Notes: generated by a model from the sequence alone, not told the origin. A stretch of 64,000 bases of DNA from Acidimicrobiales bacterium (GCA_018401565.1 JAGYKS010000021.1:93307-157306); one strand, 5' to 3'. Positions 8,801-19,194 are shown, counted from the stretch's first letter. Numbers and translations: made by a program.

Positions 8801-10078
8801 CTACCGCTGCGATGACCGCCGCCGTCGGCTGGCGAGCATCAGGGCGGTTCCGCTCACGACCATCGGCCCCGCCACCGCAAGCAGACCGGCCGCATCAGCA
8901 CCGGTGACGGGTAGGCCACCGGAGCTGGTTGGGTGCCTCAGCGTTGCTGGCGTCGTCGCTGGCGTCGTTGGTGGTGGGGTTGGTGGTGTGGTGGTGGGAG
9001 TGGACACCGAGGTGGTCGGTGCCACCGTGGTCGACGTGGTTGACGTGGTGGTGGTGCTCGGATCGGGAGTGAACCTGGAGATGACGGCGTCAGCGTCTGT
9101 GACCGAACCAGACGACAGGTCCACCGGCACAGTGGTGACATCACCCTCGCCAGGTTCCGGCCCGGTGGACACCCGAACCGTGTAGTCAGCCGAAGGCACC
9201 AAACCGGTGAAGGCGTAGGTGCCGTCGGGAGCGGTGACGGTGGACACCGGCACGGTGTCGACGGTCACCGGGTCCCCGGCGCCATCAAGGAGTTCCACGA
9301 TCGCCCCTGCCACTGGCCCTGACGCAACACCGTCAATCTCCAGCGACACCGTCCCCGACACACCCAACGACCCGGCGGCGGCGACCCACAACTGGAACGT
9401 CGGCAGCCCGGAAAGGGGTGTGAACACGAGAGTGAGCGTGGCCAGTGGCACCGTCGGCCGGAACCAGCCCGAGGCACCACCGGTGTCGAGCACATTGCCC
9501 GTCAGCGTGGCAGTGCTGGGGTCCCAGGTGGGGACGTCGGTTGACTCCCCCGACGGACATCCTGACGGCTTGGGCGACACGGCGCAGTAGTTGAATGCAC
9601 CTTGCCACCCGAGCTGGGCGGCGGTGACCGAATTGCCGGAGATGTCAGTTGCCGACACGGTCACCTTGTCGGCATCAATATCGCCAAGGGTGAACCCCCA
9701 GCCCGAGCCGCCTGACTGGACCGGTGTGGGCGAGGCGAAGGCAATGGTGGTGGTCGACGTCGCCGTACCGGTGGTGGTTCGCAACTGGAGATAGGGCAGG
9801 TTCTGCGATGTCCCAAACACAGCGCCGAAGGCTGTGGTCGGTCCGAGCCAGGTCGTCGCACCTGTGGGGGTGGCGGGAGTGAGGCTGTTGGTCACGAGCG
9901 TTGCCGATGGGAAGCCGGCAACCAATGGCGGCGTGAGCGTCCCCGTCCACGACGCACCATCGCCGCTGACTCCCCATGACCCGTATCCGGTCATGGGAGC
10001 TTGGGCCGACGATGTGGGAGCGCCCGCGAACAGCAGCAGTCCTGCAGCCACAATCCCAACCGCACTTCGCCTCAACAT
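8801..10078 (-). CDS. Secreted LPxTG-anchored surface protein with a Cna-B-like domain
   Basis: About 425 residues. The Sec signal peptide (MLRRSAVGIVAAGLLLFAGA) is followed by a ~200-residue beta-rich domain with two Cys (NYCAVSPKPSGCPSG). A Cna-B/SdrD-like fold is next (SGPVAGAIVELLDGAGDPV, then APDGTYAFTGLVPSADYTVR). A Thr/Pro stalk of about 50 residues leads to the sorting signal LPVTG, a hydrophobic helix and RRRR. This order is typical of sortase substrates on Gram-positive walls, but no sortase lies in the window. The ATG at 10078 is preferred; a GTG sits one codon upstream. The ligand is unknown. Confidence 0.8.
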   Translation of the reverse strand: MLRRSAVGIVAAGLLLFAGAPTSSAQAPMTGYGSWGVSGDGASWTGTLTPPLVAGFPSATLVTNSLTPATPTGATTWLGPTTAFGAVFGTSQNLPYLQLRTTTGTATSTTTIAFASPTPVQSGGSGWGFTLGDIDADKVTVSATDISGNSVTAAQLGWQGAFNYCAVSPKPSGCPSGESTDVPTWDPSTATLTGNVLDTGGASGWFRPTVPLATLTLVFTPLSGLPTFQLWVAAAGSLGVSGTVSLEIDGVASGPVAGAIVELLDGAGDPVTVDTVPVSTVTAPDGTYAFTGLVPSADYTVRVSTGPEPGEGDVTTVPVDLSSGSVTDADAVISRFTPDPSTTTTSTTSTTVAPTTSVSTPTTTPPTPPPTTPATTPATLRHPTSSGGLPVTGADAAGLLAVAGPMVVSGTALMLASRRRRSSQR

Positions 10079-10215
10079 CACCGCCGCTCACCGTCCCCAG
10101 GCAGTGTCAAGCCCCGATAGTTGAGCCTGACCATCCACCATCCACCATCTGCTTCAGCCGCCCTTGCTAAGAACCCTACCGCCAAGCAACCTACGTCGTG
10201 GTGAGCGACTGAGGA

Positions 10216-11568
10216 TCACACCAGGTCGGCCAAAGCGGCGTCGATCACGTCCTGGCTCAACTCGTGATCTTCGACGGTTCCGGCCAGGAAGTTTGAGTAC
10301 GCCGGCAGATCGAGGTGGCCGTGGCCACACAGGGCCGTCAGGATCACCTTTTCCTCACCGGTCTCCTTGCACCGCAGAGCTTCGGCGATGCACTCAGCCA
10401 GTGCGTGGGTGGGCTCGGGAGCGGGCACGATGCCTTCGGCGCGGGCGAACTGCAGGCCGGCTTCAAAGCATTCGGTCTGGGGCTTGGCCACCGCCTCGAT
10501 GAGGCCGAGCTCGTAGATATGGCTCAGCAGCGGTGCCATGCCGTGGTAGCGCAGGCCACCGGCATGAATCGGGTCGGGGATGAAGTCGTGGCCCAGGGTG
10601 TGCATCTTCATCAACGGGGTGAGCCCGGCGGTGTCACCAAAGTCGTAGCGGTACTCACCACGCGTGAGGCTCGGGCAGGATGCCGGCTCAACGGCCCGGA
10701 TGGTGGGGTTGATGTTGCCGGCCATCTTTTCGCGCAGGAACGGGAACGCCAGTCCAGCGAAGTTCGAGCCGCCACCGGTACACCCCACCAACACGTCGGG
10801 AGTGTCGCCGGCCATGGCCATCTGCAGCAGAGCCTCCTCGCCGATGATGGTCTGGTGCAGCAGTACATGGTTGAGCACGCTGCCCAGCGCGTAGCGAACC
10901 GTTGGATCCTGGGCGGCCATCTCCACCGCCTCGCTGATGGCGATGCCGAGGCTGCCGGGGCTGTCGGGGTTGGCAGCCAGGATGGCGCGTCCCGACTCGG
11001 TGAGGTCCGACGGGCTTGGGTGCACGTTGGCTCCGAACACCTCCATCATGGCCTTGCGGTAGGGCTTGGCGTCGTAGCTGGCCCGCACCTGCCACACCTC
11101 ACACTCGATGCCAAACTGGGCACAGGCGAAGGCGAGCGCCGTCCCCCACTGCCCGGCACCGGTTTCGGTGGTGAGCTTCCGGGTGCCCTCGGCGGCGTTG
11201 TAGTACGCCTGGGGAACGGCGGTGTTGGGCTTGTGGGACCCAGCCGGGCTCACCCCCTCGTACTTGTAATACAGCTTGGCCGGCGTCCCCAGGGCAGCCT
11301 CGAGCCGGCGGGCCCGAAACAGCGGCGACGGCCTCCACAGGCGGTAGATGTCTTGCACCTCGTCGGGGATGTCGATGTACCGCTCACCCGACACCTCCTG
11401 CATGATCAGCGCCATCGGGAAAAGAGGGGCGAGATCGTCGGGGCCCACTGGCTCCCGGGTGCCGGGATGCAGCGGCGGCGGGGGCGGTGCCGGGAGGTCG
11501 GGGATGATGTTGTACCACTGCGTCGGCATCTGGGATTCGTCCAACAGGTACTTGTGCTGCTCAGCCAT
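10216..11568 (-). CDS. trpB: TrpB2-type tryptophan synthase beta-like PLP enzyme
   Basis: About 450 residues, the length of TrpB2-type proteins rather than the ~400 of classical TrpB. The PLP lysine lies in AGSHKPNTA. The Gly-rich phosphate loop is TGGGSNFAG, and [20 protein letters not shown] matches the beta-subunit active-site region with its catalytic Glu. TrpB2 enzymes make tryptophan from indole and serine, often without TrpA; no other trp gene is in the window. The ATG at 11568 is chosen because GGAGG stands five bases before it, against two for the ATG at 11571. It is divergent from the phosphotransferase gene at 11739. Confidence 0.88.
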   Translation of the reverse strand: MAEQHKYLLDESQMPTQWYNIIPDLPAPPPPPLHPGTREPVGPDDLAPLFPMALIMQEVSGERYIDIPDEVQDIYRLWRPSPLFRARRLEAALGTPAKLYYKYEGVSPAGSHKPNTAVPQAYYNAAEGTRKLTTETGAGQWGTALAFACAQFGIECEVWQVRASYDAKPYRKAMMEVFGANVHPSPSDLTESGRAILAANPDSPGSLGIAISEAVEMAAQDPTVRYALGSVLNHVLLHQTIIGEEALLQMAMAGDTPDVLVGCTGGGSNFAGLAFPFLREKMAGNINPTIRAVEPASCPSLTRGEYRYDFGDTAGLTPLMKMHTLGHDFIPDPIHAGGLRYHGMAPLLSHIYELGLIEAVAKPQTECFEAGLQFARAEGIVPAPEPTHALAECIAEALRCKETGEEKVILTALCGHGHLDLPAYSNFLAGTVEDHELSQDVIDAALADLV

Positions 11569-11738
11569 CATCGCCTCCGCTTGGTAGGGGCACGGATTGC
11601 CCCCGGTTGGGATACGCACGTTACCGCTATCGGCCCGGGCCCGCCCACGTGAATGCGGTACCGTGCCCGTGTCGCCCGAGGTGGCGGGGGGAGCCGACGT
11701 CCACTCGTCGGATCCGCCACGATGCGGCAGGGGGAACC

Positions 11739-12857
11739 ATGCAAGGTCAGCCCGAGCAGATCACCCGCTCAAGCCGTGATCCGGCAGTGCTCAAGGCCAA
11801 CTTTGAACGGTGGCTCGCCGGCAGACTGCCGGGCCGTGGGGCCAAGGTGACCGACGTTCGCATCCCCGAAAGCAACGGCATGTCGTCGGAGACGCTCCTG
11901 CTCGACGCTGCATGGGACGACGACCACGGCACATCGCAGGTTCACCACCTGGTGGCACGGGTGGCACCGGCCGACGTGGATGTGCCGGTCTTCGCCTCCT
12001 ACGACCTGTCAGCCCAGTTTCAGGTGATGCAACTGGTGGAGGCCAACAGCGACGTGCCGGTGCCAGCCACGCTGTGGCTGGAGGAGGACCCGGCGGTGGT
12101 GGGTGCGGTGTTTTTCGTCATGGAACGCGTCGAAGGCCGGGTTCCCCCCGACAACCTGCCCTACACCTTTGAGGGGTGGTTGCTCGATGCCGACCCCGCC
12201 GACCGTCGTCGCCTGCAGGACGCCACTGCTGCGGTGCTGGCCGGCATCCACACCATCGACCTTGCCGCCGTGGCCGACGGTGGCACCGACACCTCGTTTT
12301 TGACCTACGACGGTGACGGGGACACACCACTGCGCAGACACGTGCAGCACTGGCGTGACTATTACGAATGGATGCGTGGCGACAGCCGTCTGCCACTGGC
12401 CGAGCAGGCCTTCACCTGGCTCGACGACCACTGGCCTGACGACGAGGGCCCAGCGGTACTCACCTGGGGTGATGCCCGCATCGGCAACATGATCTACCAG
12501 GGCTTCACACCGGCCGCCGTGCTGGACTGGGAAATGGCAGGCATCGGACCGGCCGGCATCGACGTCGGCTGGATGATGTTTTTGCATACGTTCTTCCAGG
12601 ACATTGCCGAGATGCTGGAATTGCCGGGACTGCCCGACATGTTCAGGCCTGACGACGTCATGGCCGCCTACACCGCTGCCGGCGCAGCCCCGATCACCAG
12701 CCTCGACTTCTACACCGTGTACGCCGCCCTGCGTCACGCCCTGGTGATGGCTCGGGTGCATACCCGCCGGGTCCACTTCGGCGAAGCCGAGGCCGTGGCC
12801 GACCCCGACGACGCCATCATGCACCGGGCCCGCCTCACCCAGTTGCTGCAGGGCTGA
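11739..12857 (+). CDS. APH-family phosphotransferase (kinase-like)
   Basis: About 372 residues with the aminoglycoside phosphotransferase/choline-kinase fold. The catalytic loop reads [13 protein letters not shown], where Trp replaces the usual His but the catalytic Asp and the metal-binding Asn remain. The second metal Asp is in [10 protein letters not shown]. The N-terminal lobe carries [12 protein letters not shown], common in the acyl-CoA-dehydrogenase-associated phosphotransferases of mycobacteria and Acidimicrobiia. The ATG at 11739 follows GGGGGAA. The substrate is unknown; antibiotic resistance should not be assumed, since most such actinobacterial members are metabolic. Confidence 0.82.
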   Translation: MQGQPEQITRSSRDPAVLKANFERWLAGRLPGRGAKVTDVRIPESNGMSSETLLLDAAWDDDHGTSQVHHLVARVAPADVDVPVFASYDLSAQFQVMQLVEANSDVPVPATLWLEEDPAVVGAVFFVMERVEGRVPPDNLPYTFEGWLLDADPADRRRLQDATAAVLAGIHTIDLAAVADGGTDTSFLTYDGDGDTPLRRHVQHWRDYYEWMRGDSRLPLAEQAFTWLDDHWPDDEGPAVLTWGDARIGNMIYQGFTPAAVLDWEMAGIGPAGIDVGWMMFLHTFFQDIAEMLELPGLPDMFRPDDVMAAYTAAGAAPITSLDFYTVYAALRHALVMARVHTRRVHFGEAEAVADPDDAIMHRARLTQLLQG

Positions 12858-12898
12858 CGCCTTTTGTGTGGGCCATGTCGGGACTGACCGAGCCTGCG

Positions 12899-13795
12899 TC
12901 ACTCGGCGAGCAGCATCAATGAAATGTTGTCGCCGGCCAGCGTGAGCACCGATCCCTCCACCGAGACCGCCACGGGTCCATCCAACACCCCAGCCAAGGC
13001 TTCCTCGGCCTCGGCAACCGCCGACCCGATGCAATCGGCATAGTAGGGATCACCGGGGCCGACCGTGGAGCTGATGGCCAAAGGGCCAAACACATAGGTG
13101 CCATCTTCTGCCTGGGTGTAGGCGGCGGTCCCGGAACTACAGGCCGTCACCACCGTCATCGTGCCGTCGGCCAGAGTCAGCTGCAGAGAATCGAAACCCA
13201 CCGCACTCGTGGCGGTGTCACCGGTGATCACGCTGTTGAGCACCCACCCGGTCTCCTCCACACTGAGATCGGGCTCAACCACCAACCGATCCACCATCAC
13301 CAGAGTGATGCCGTTGGAAGCAGTGAGAGTGAAACCATCAGGTGACGCTGTCACCTCGGGCCGACCGGTGAGCAGCGCCACCAGTCTGGCGTCTTGATCC
13401 ATGAGGTCGTCGGCACAGCCCATCTGGGTCATCATCATCTCATCGACCACAAGGGTGGGTCCGTCGAGACGGTACGCGCCACCGAGGTTGTTGCAGCCAG
13501 CCGTCACGGCCAGATTGCCGTCGACCACGCCAAGCCGCACCTCGGTGCCCGCCACCAGACTGAACGTCGACGACGGGAGGCTCAGGTACTCACCACCGGC
13601 CGGTATCGCTGCGTCACCGGAGATGACGTTACTGCCCGAAGCACACCCGCCTGCTGTGAGCAATGCGACGACGAGCATCGTCACCCCCAGTGTGGGGCGC
13701 CACCACAATCGCTGCCACAGACTCCACCCAACCCCCGATGACCCGACGTCGTGGTCGCCAATCGATGTGTCCACGATCCCAACACTAGAACCCAC
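12899..13795 (-). CDS. META-domain lipoprotein
   Basis: About 298 residues. A membrane segment (TLGVTMLVVALLTAGGC) ends in a lipobox-like AGGC, so it is likely an exported lipoprotein. The META/HslJ domain follows, with the diagnostic TAGCNNLGGAYRLDGP and MMMTQMGCADDLMDQDARL. A second, weaker repeat of the same fold seems to occupy the C-terminal half (TACSSGTAAYTQ). META proteins are small beta proteins linked to heat or antibiotic tolerance in E. coli (HslJ); their exact role is open. The start is uncertain: ATG at 13678 would leave only the signal peptide, while 13795 adds about 39 residues. Confidence 0.8.
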   Translation of the reverse strand: MGSSVGIVDTSIGDHDVGSSGVGWSLWQRLWWRPTLGVTMLVVALLTAGGCASGSNVISGDAAIPAGGEYLSLPSSTFSLVAGTEVRLGVVDGNLAVTAGCNNLGGAYRLDGPTLVVDEMMMTQMGCADDLMDQDARLVALLTGRPEVTASPDGFTLTASNGITLVMVDRLVVEPDLSVEETGWVLNSVITGDTATSAVGFDSLQLTLADGTMTVVTACSSGTAAYTQAEDGTYVFGPLAISSTVGPGDPYYADCIGSAVAEAEEALAGVLDGPVAVSVEGSVLTLAGDNISLMLLAE

Positions 13796-13805
13796 CGCAG
13801 ATCAC

Positions 13806-14654
13806 TCACAGGTCAGGTGTTGGCGCCGCCATGACCATGTCGGCAAGGTCGGCCCGGCGATGTCGTATGCGTAGTTCGTCGGCGAGCGACCACCGGGTCG
13901 GGATGCAGGCGTGGAGGTAATCGACCTCGTCGGCAATAGTGCGATGGGCCACCGGATCGGACACCTGCAGCGGGGGGTGGTCCACCACCATGGCGGCTCG
14001 GGTGATACTGGCCGGCGTCACGGGGGTCTCAATGGGAACCTCGAGCAAGCCAGCGAGAGCGTCCATGTCGCCACGGGCGAAGGCGCGCACCCCGGACACC
14101 ACAGCGTCGGTGCCCCCCGGACCCAGACGCCTGCGCTCGTGGGAGTCATCTAGCCACGCCCACAGCAACAACCGACCCACGAGCTCACCAAGCACGGGTC
14201 TGGTGGCACCGGCATCCATCAAATGCCACATGACTCCGGCGGCATCGCTATCGGATGCCTCGGGCAACGCCCGCCTGAATCCAGCCGAGGATCCCACCCA
14301 CACGTCGAACCGCCCCGAGGTGTCGAGGCAGGTGACCCGAACCGAGTGTCGACCTCGTCGAACGACCATCCCCCCAAAGGTGACTGGCCCCAGCGCCAAC
14401 CGGTCAGCGGGATACCACGACAACGCCATGAGGTCCGGACCCGACACCATAATCACCGGACCCTCCGCGGTCAGAGCGCACAGTTCGAATCGGGACCAGT
14501 TCTCGGGTCCAGGTCCATGGAGGCCGACGCTGCTGACCCATCCCCGGAAATCGGTCACCGAGTCACCACCATCACTACGCTCAGACCTGACCAACTCATC
14601 ATGGGACAGTACGACGACGACGTGACAACAGTGATCCGCATCAGTGATCTGCAT
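13806..14654 (-). CDS. Protein of unknown function
   Basis: About 282 residues with no signal peptide or membrane segment. I do not recognise a family. Visible features are a beta-rich first half (ENWSRFELCALTAEGPVIMV, then GRHSVRVTCLDTSGRFDVWV) and a helical second half with many charged residues (WSLADELRIRHRRADLAD). The first half resembles minor-capsid or lipoprotein-like beta sandwiches only superficially. The start ATG at 14654 lies 10 bp after the stop of the secreted HNH nuclease gene, so the two probably share a transcript. Upstream in-frame starts would overlap that gene. Confidence 0.6.
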   Translation of the reverse strand: MQITDADHCCHVVVVLSHDELVRSERSDGGDSVTDFRGWVSSVGLHGPGPENWSRFELCALTAEGPVIMVSGPDLMALSWYPADRLALGPVTFGGMVVRRGRHSVRVTCLDTSGRFDVWVGSSAGFRRALPEASDSDAAGVMWHLMDAGATRPVLGELVGRLLLWAWLDDSHERRRLGPGGTDAVVSGVRAFARGDMDALAGLLEVPIETPVTPASITRAAMVVDHPPLQVSDPVAHRTIADEVDYLHACIPTRWSLADELRIRHRRADLADMVMAAPTPDL

Positions 14655-14664
14655 CCTGAGCTCA

Positions 14665-15549
14665 TCACCGGACCGGAACCGACGGCAGAGCGTCACAGCG
14701 TTCGAGCATCGATCCGAGGGCATCGCGCTCTGCGGTGGTGGCCGTCAATCCCCACGCAACCTTCACCTGCACCCATCGCACAGCGAACTCGCACCACACC
14801 TCAACACGGGCGGGTCGCCACTGGTCGGGGGTCAATGCCCCTTTGGATCGATTGGACGATGCCGACACCACCCACAAGTTGGCCTGGTCATTGGCGAACA
14901 GGCGTCGCTGCTGAACCGACCACTGCCAACCTCCCGACCAGTGGGCATCACGCAGTGGGACCAGATGGTCGACGTCGAATGACGACGAGTCGTCGGTGGA
15001 TACCCCGTCGTAGGCCGAGAACCAGTCCCCGGCCACCACGGTGCACCGAAAGAAGTCAACCTGCGCCGGGGAGATGGATGCGGCAATAAGTGCCTGCTGC
15101 CGGGCGTCGCAACCGTCGCCATCGGTATCTGCCCAGTGGGGCCAGTCGGCCCGGTCGTAACCGATCCACGGTTGAGGTCGATCATCGATCCCCATGGGGG
15201 CCAAAAAGTCGTTGATGCCAAGCGCAGCGTCAGGTGGAACCGCGGGGGCCGGCTCTGTCGGCGGCAACTCTTGGGTATCGGCAGATGCGGATACTGGCGG
15301 CACGGTGACAACCGTGGAGCTGGGAGGACTGGCTGGAGGTCTCGTCGGCCGACTCGTGGAGACGCCACCGGGATCAACTGGATCCGTCCGGGTGTCGGTC
15401 GACAGGCTTTGGGGGTCGGCACTGACCCCAGCGGAGTCTGAACGGCTACACGATGTCATCAGTGCAACCAGCACAACCAGCGCTGACGCAACGACCACCC
15501 ACGAGTTCCTGCCCGCCCGTTGGGAGGAGCGATGGTTACACACCGTCAT
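14665..15549 (-). CDS. Secreted HNH endonuclease (DUF1524/GmrSD C-terminal type)
   Basis: About 294 residues. A membrane/signal segment (SWVVVASALVVLVALMTSC) is followed by a Ser/Thr/Pro-rich linker and then the nuclease. The HNH core is FDVDHLVPLRDAHWSGGW with the DH catalytic pair, then FANDQANLWVVSASSNRSKG with the central Asn residues and Lys. This is the extracellular actinobacterial nuclease type that cuts DNA, probably for nutrient scavenging. GCDARQQALI precedes the fold as usual. The start is taken as the ATG at 15549. The neighbour downstream is the unknown gene at 13806. Confidence 0.8.
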   Translation of the reverse strand: MTVCNHRSSQRAGRNSWVVVASALVVLVALMTSCSRSDSAGVSADPQSLSTDTRTDPVDPGGVSTSRPTRPPASPPSSTVVTVPPVSASADTQELPPTEPAPAVPPDAALGINDFLAPMGIDDRPQPWIGYDRADWPHWADTDGDGCDARQQALIAASISPAQVDFFRCTVVAGDWFSAYDGVSTDDSSSFDVDHLVPLRDAHWSGGWQWSVQQRRLFANDQANLWVVSASSNRSKGALTPDQWRPARVEVWCEFAVRWVQVKVAWGLTATTAERDALGSMLERCDALPSVPVR

Positions 15550-15568
15550 CGTGACTCCTCTTGGTCAT

Positions 15569-15769
15569 TCATGGTTCACCAATGAATGTATCTGTCCACG
15601 GTGGTGGCCCTCGCTCATGGGCCCGGCGTAGCCGACGGCGGCCCCGCACCCGGTTGATGAGCCATTGGCCAGCGGCCACCACGACCGAGACCGCAATCGC
15701 CACCGGGAAAAAGACAAGCCAGGCAACCAACAGGTTCCATCCCGAAATCCAGTCGCCGATGTCCCCCAT
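15569..15769 (-). CDS. Small one-helix membrane protein
   Basis: 66 residues. A single long hydrophobic helix (WNLLVAWLVFFPVAIAVSVV) is followed by a basic tail (RVRGRRRLRRAHERG). The ATG at 15769 is chosen because AGGAGG stands seven bases upstream; the ATG at 15775 would leave one base. It is divergent from the acyl-CoA synthetase and followed closely by the HNH nuclease gene. Function unknown. Confidence 0.6.
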   Translation of the reverse strand: MGDIGDWISGWNLLVAWLVFFPVAIAVSVVVAAGQWLINRVRGRRRLRRAHERGPPPWTDTFIGEP

Positions 15770-15941
15770 CCACATGCCTCCTGCGTCCCGCCGTGCCGAG
15801 AGCTGAACCCGTTGCGACCCACCCGTGTCAGGTGGCCGCCCCCAGAGGTACTGACGCGGTGTGACAGCGAGGCGGCGGGACTCACGGACCCAGCAGGTGC
15901 ACCCCGACGTCAGCCGCACACCAGGCCTAGGGTCTGGGTCC

Positions 15942-17504
15942 ATGCACGTACCTCTCACTGTCAACGACTTCCTCCGTCGAGCCACCGAGGTGTACCCCGA
16001 CCGCATCGGGGTCGTCGACGAACCTGACCAACCGGCGACATCGTGGGGTTCTCTCACCTACGCCCAACTCGCCGAGCGGGCCGCAGCACTTGCCGCCGGC
16101 CTTGACGCACTCGGAATCGGTGTGGGCGAACGGGTGGCCATGGTGAGCCACAACTCAGCCCGGCTGCTGGCAGCGATGTTCGGGATGTGCGGATCGGGCC
16201 GGATCCTGGTGCCGATCAACTTCCGTCTGAACGCCGCTGAGATCGGGTACATCGTCGAGCATTGCGGCGCACGGGTGCTGCTGGTGGATCCCGAACTCGA
16301 CGAGGCATTGGCCTCGGTGACCTGTGAGCACCGGTTCGTCATGGGCAGCGAGGAATCGATCGACGCCCTGCTGACGGCAGGCACCGAGCCCAAGCCATGG
16401 GCCGGCGACGAGAACGCCACCGCCACCATCAACTACACCAGCGGCACCACCGCCCGGCCCAAGGGCGTGGAGTTGACCCACCGAAACATCTGGCTCAACG
16501 CCACCGTGTTCGGCTGGCAGCTCGGGATCACCGACGACGACGTCTACCTGCACACCCTCCCCCAGTTCCACTGCAATGGGTGGGGACTTCCGTTCGCCGC
16601 CACCGCCATGGGCGTTCCCCAGATCATCCTGCGCAAGGTTGACGGTGCCGAGATCCTGCGGCGGGTGCAGGACCACGGAGTGACCGTCATGGCCGGTGCC
16701 CCGGCAGTGGCCAACGCCATTTGTGACGCCGCCGCCCAGTGGGACGGTCCCATCCCCGGGGCTGGACGCACCCGCATCGTGGTGGCGGGCGCCGCCCCAC
16801 CCACGCGAACCATCGAACGCATCGAGTCTGAGCTGGGATGGGAGTTCATCCAGATCTACGGACTGACCGAGACCACACCGCTTTTGACCATGAACCGTCG
16901 GCGCATCGAAACCGACGACCTTCCGCTGGAGCAAAGGGCAACATTGCTGTCCCGCGCTGGTGCGCCTGCATTGGGAGTTCAGGTGCGGACCTCACCCGAC
17001 AGTGAGATCGTGGCCCGTGGCAACCATGTGATGCAGGGGTACTGGAACCAGCCCGACGCCACGACCGGGGCCATCCACCCGGTGAGCGATGACCCCGATG
17101 GGCCCAGTTGGTTCCACACCGGTGACGGGGGTTCGATGGACGACGGCTCGTACGTCACCATCAGCGACCGACGCAAGGACGTCATCATCACCGGTGGCGA
17201 AAACGTGAGCTCCATCGAGGTGGAAGACGCAATCTTCTCGCACCCCGAGGTCGTCGAGGTTGCGGTCATCGGCGTACCCGACGACCGTTGGGGTGAACTG
17301 GTGCTGGCCCTGGTGGTGCCGGCGTCGGGGAGCTCGCTGACCGCCGACGACATCATCGCCCACGCCCACACCCGGCTGGCCGGCTACAAGTGCCCCAAAA
17401 AAGTTGAGTTTCGCGACGTCCTCGACCGCACCGCCACCGGCAAACTGCAGAAGTTCAAGCTTCGTGAGCCCTACTGGGACGGCATGGACCGCAACGTGCA
17501 CTGA
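15942..17504 (+). CDS. Acyl-CoA synthetase (AMP-forming fatty-acid:CoA ligase)
   Basis: About 520 residues, ANL superfamily. Activates a carboxylic acid to acyl-AMP and then acyl-CoA. Core motifs are in order: NYTSGTTARPKGVELTHRN (P-loop A3), IQIYGLTETTPLL (A5), WFHTGDGGSMDDGSYVTISD (A7), DRRKDVIITGGENVSS (A8) and the catalytic Lys in RTATGKLQKF (A10). The size and the HCNGWGLPF segment fit medium- or long-chain acid ligases like those of mycobacteria. The ATG at 15942 is chosen; earlier in-frame starts only add unconserved Arg-rich sequence. A thioesterase gene lies convergent downstream. Confidence 0.92.
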   Translation: MHVPLTVNDFLRRATEVYPDRIGVVDEPDQPATSWGSLTYAQLAERAAALAAGLDALGIGVGERVAMVSHNSARLLAAMFGMCGSGRILVPINFRLNAAEIGYIVEHCGARVLLVDPELDEALASVTCEHRFVMGSEESIDALLTAGTEPKPWAGDENATATINYTSGTTARPKGVELTHRNIWLNATVFGWQLGITDDDVYLHTLPQFHCNGWGLPFAATAMGVPQIILRKVDGAEILRRVQDHGVTVMAGAPAVANAICDAAAQWDGPIPGAGRTRIVVAGAAPPTRTIERIESELGWEFIQIYGLTETTPLLTMNRRRIETDDLPLEQRATLLSRAGAPALGVQVRTSPDSEIVARGNHVMQGYWNQPDATTGAIHPVSDDPDGPSWFHTGDGGSMDDGSYVTISDRRKDVIITGGENVSSIEVEDAIFSHPEVVEVAVIGVPDDRWGELVLALVVPASGSSLTADDIIAHAHTRLAGYKCPKKVEFRDVLDRTATGKLQKFKLREPYWDGMDRNVH

Positions 17505-17544
17505 CCCGGCCTCGGGGTCGTCAGACCCAGCGGGATCAGCGGGA

Positions 17545-18398
17545 TCAGCGTCGGGGAACCAGAGCCAACTGACGAGACAGCGCCACCAGCGCCCCCGATG
17601 CATCACGCACCTGACCGTCCTCTTCGAGGTAGCCATCGGTGACCGACTCGGTGGTGAACCACGCCGACAGCCAGTCGTCGGCAGGACGGGCGCGAACCTG
17701 CACCGTCAGTTCGATGGTGGGTGCCCAACCCACCGCCAACCCCCGGACGTTGAACACCGCTGGCGGATAGCAGTCCGCCACCACCAGCAGCCCGAAGGCA
17801 TCCATGGGCGAACCATCGGCCCAACGCAGGTAACCGCCTACCGCCCCGTCTCCGGTGGGTTCACCGCGGGCCCAACCCATCAGGCCAGCAGGCATCCGAT
17901 GCTCGAAGCGCTGGAAGATGGGTGGCACATCAGCGCCACTGTCGCCAGCACGATCGTCCATGGCGTCACCACACTCGGAAAATGGCGGCAACGGAGGCGG
18001 TGGCCTGGTTTCGGCCGTGGGTCCAGTGGCTGCGCCCAGATCGGTAAACACGCCCAGCAGACGGACCATGGTCTGGCCGTCCTGCACCATTGACGCCGAC
18101 ACCGTGGCGTGCCGACCACCGCTGCGCACCACCTCGGTCACCACGTCCACAGCGCCCGGGGCGCACGGTGCGAGGTAGTGGGCGGTGACGCTGAGCGGAT
18201 CGGGCCGTGCCCCGGCGTGGGCCATGGCCCGCCCCCCATGGCCATGAGATAGCCACCGTTGGGTGCGGCCCCGGCGATAACCGACCATCCCGGATCCACC
18301 GTGGCGGTGTACCGACCGTCACCTACCGGCACCACCGACGAGTCACGGGCGAACCGACCAGACAAACCCAGCGGCGCTGCTACATCAGGAGAGGTCAC
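17545..18398 (-). CDS. Acyl-CoA thioesterase (hot-dog fold; frame break at C-run 18232-18237)
   Basis: The N-terminal piece, from GTG 18398, reads DGRYTATVDPGWSVIAGAAP then NGGYLMA, the typical opening of TesB-like double hot-dog thioesterases. Six Cs at 18232-18237 then break the frame. Coding resumes with DPLSVTAHYLAPCAPGAVDV and continues through the second hot dog, with DAFGLLVVADCYPPAVF and WAPTIELTVQVRARP. One base is inferred missing; the whole protein is about 283 residues, normal for the family. It hydrolyses acyl-CoA to free acid. It is convergent with the acyl-CoA synthetase, so the two act on opposite sides of the acyl-CoA pool. Confidence 0.8.
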
Positions 18399-18471
18399 CG
18401 GCGCAGTCTACGAAGCGTTGCGCCGGCGCTCCCATCGAAACCCCTCACCCTGCGCTGGTACCGTCTGGCCC

Positions 18472-19142
18472 ATGACCAGCAGCCCGCCTGCCAAGGCACG
18501 AGACACCGAGTGGGAGGACCTCACCGGGCGTCAACGACGAGGGCTGCTGGCGTCGGTGCTGGCACGCACGACCCTCACCGCCGCAGGACTCCTCGTGTTG
18601 TACGCCATGGCCCCCCTTGGTCGGGAAGCGACGGCCACCACGTAGGGATCATGGTCATCGGCGGTGTTCTGCTGGTTGCCATGGTGGGGGTTGAAACCCG
18701 TGCCCTGTCACGTTCACCGCACCCCATCTTGAGGGTGATAGAGACCATCGCCAATGTGCTGGTGGTGTTCATTTTGGCCTTTGCGCTGGTGTACCTGTCG
18801 ATGGCGCAGCTCGACCCCGCCGCGTTCAGCGAGCCCCTCACCAAGGTGTCGGCCGTGTACTTCACCGTCACCGTGCTGGCCACCGTGGGCTTTGGCGACA
18901 TCACCCCGGTCACCGACGCCACCCGCATCGTGGTGACCATGCAGATGATGCTCGGACTCACCCTGATCGCCGTGGTGCTGCGGTTCATGATCACCTTCGC
19001 CCAGAATCTCCAGTCCCAACGACGCTCAGCCGCTGAGGCTGCACCCACTGCCGCCCAGCCGGCCGGCGACGTCGCCGGTTCAGCCGTCAACGACGACGCT
19101 CCACGCCGCGACACCGTTGGCAACGATCCCCCTGTCACCTGA
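18472..19142 (+). CDS. Two-pore-helix potassium channel (frame break at C-run 18611-18616)
   Basis: The selectivity filter is clear: VTVLATVGFGDITPVTDATR, flanked by hydrophobic helices (VLVVFILAFALVYLSMAQLD before, TMQMMLGLTLIAVVLRFMIT after). The N-terminus from ATG 18472 contains one more helix (TLTAAGLLVLYAMAP), and another is VIGGVLLVAMVGV. Six Cs at 18611-18616 split the gene; adding one C restores GREATA-side coding into GSDGHHVGIMVIGG. There is no RCK/TrkA-N domain after the pore; the C-terminus is a short Ala-rich tail. It probably sits in the cytoplasmic membrane as a K+-selective pore. The ligand or gating signal is unknown. Confidence 0.8.
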
Positions 19143-19194
19143 CGCCCGCACCTCCTGACGCGTGCGCCGTCCGCATGCCACGATGTCTTGAGGA

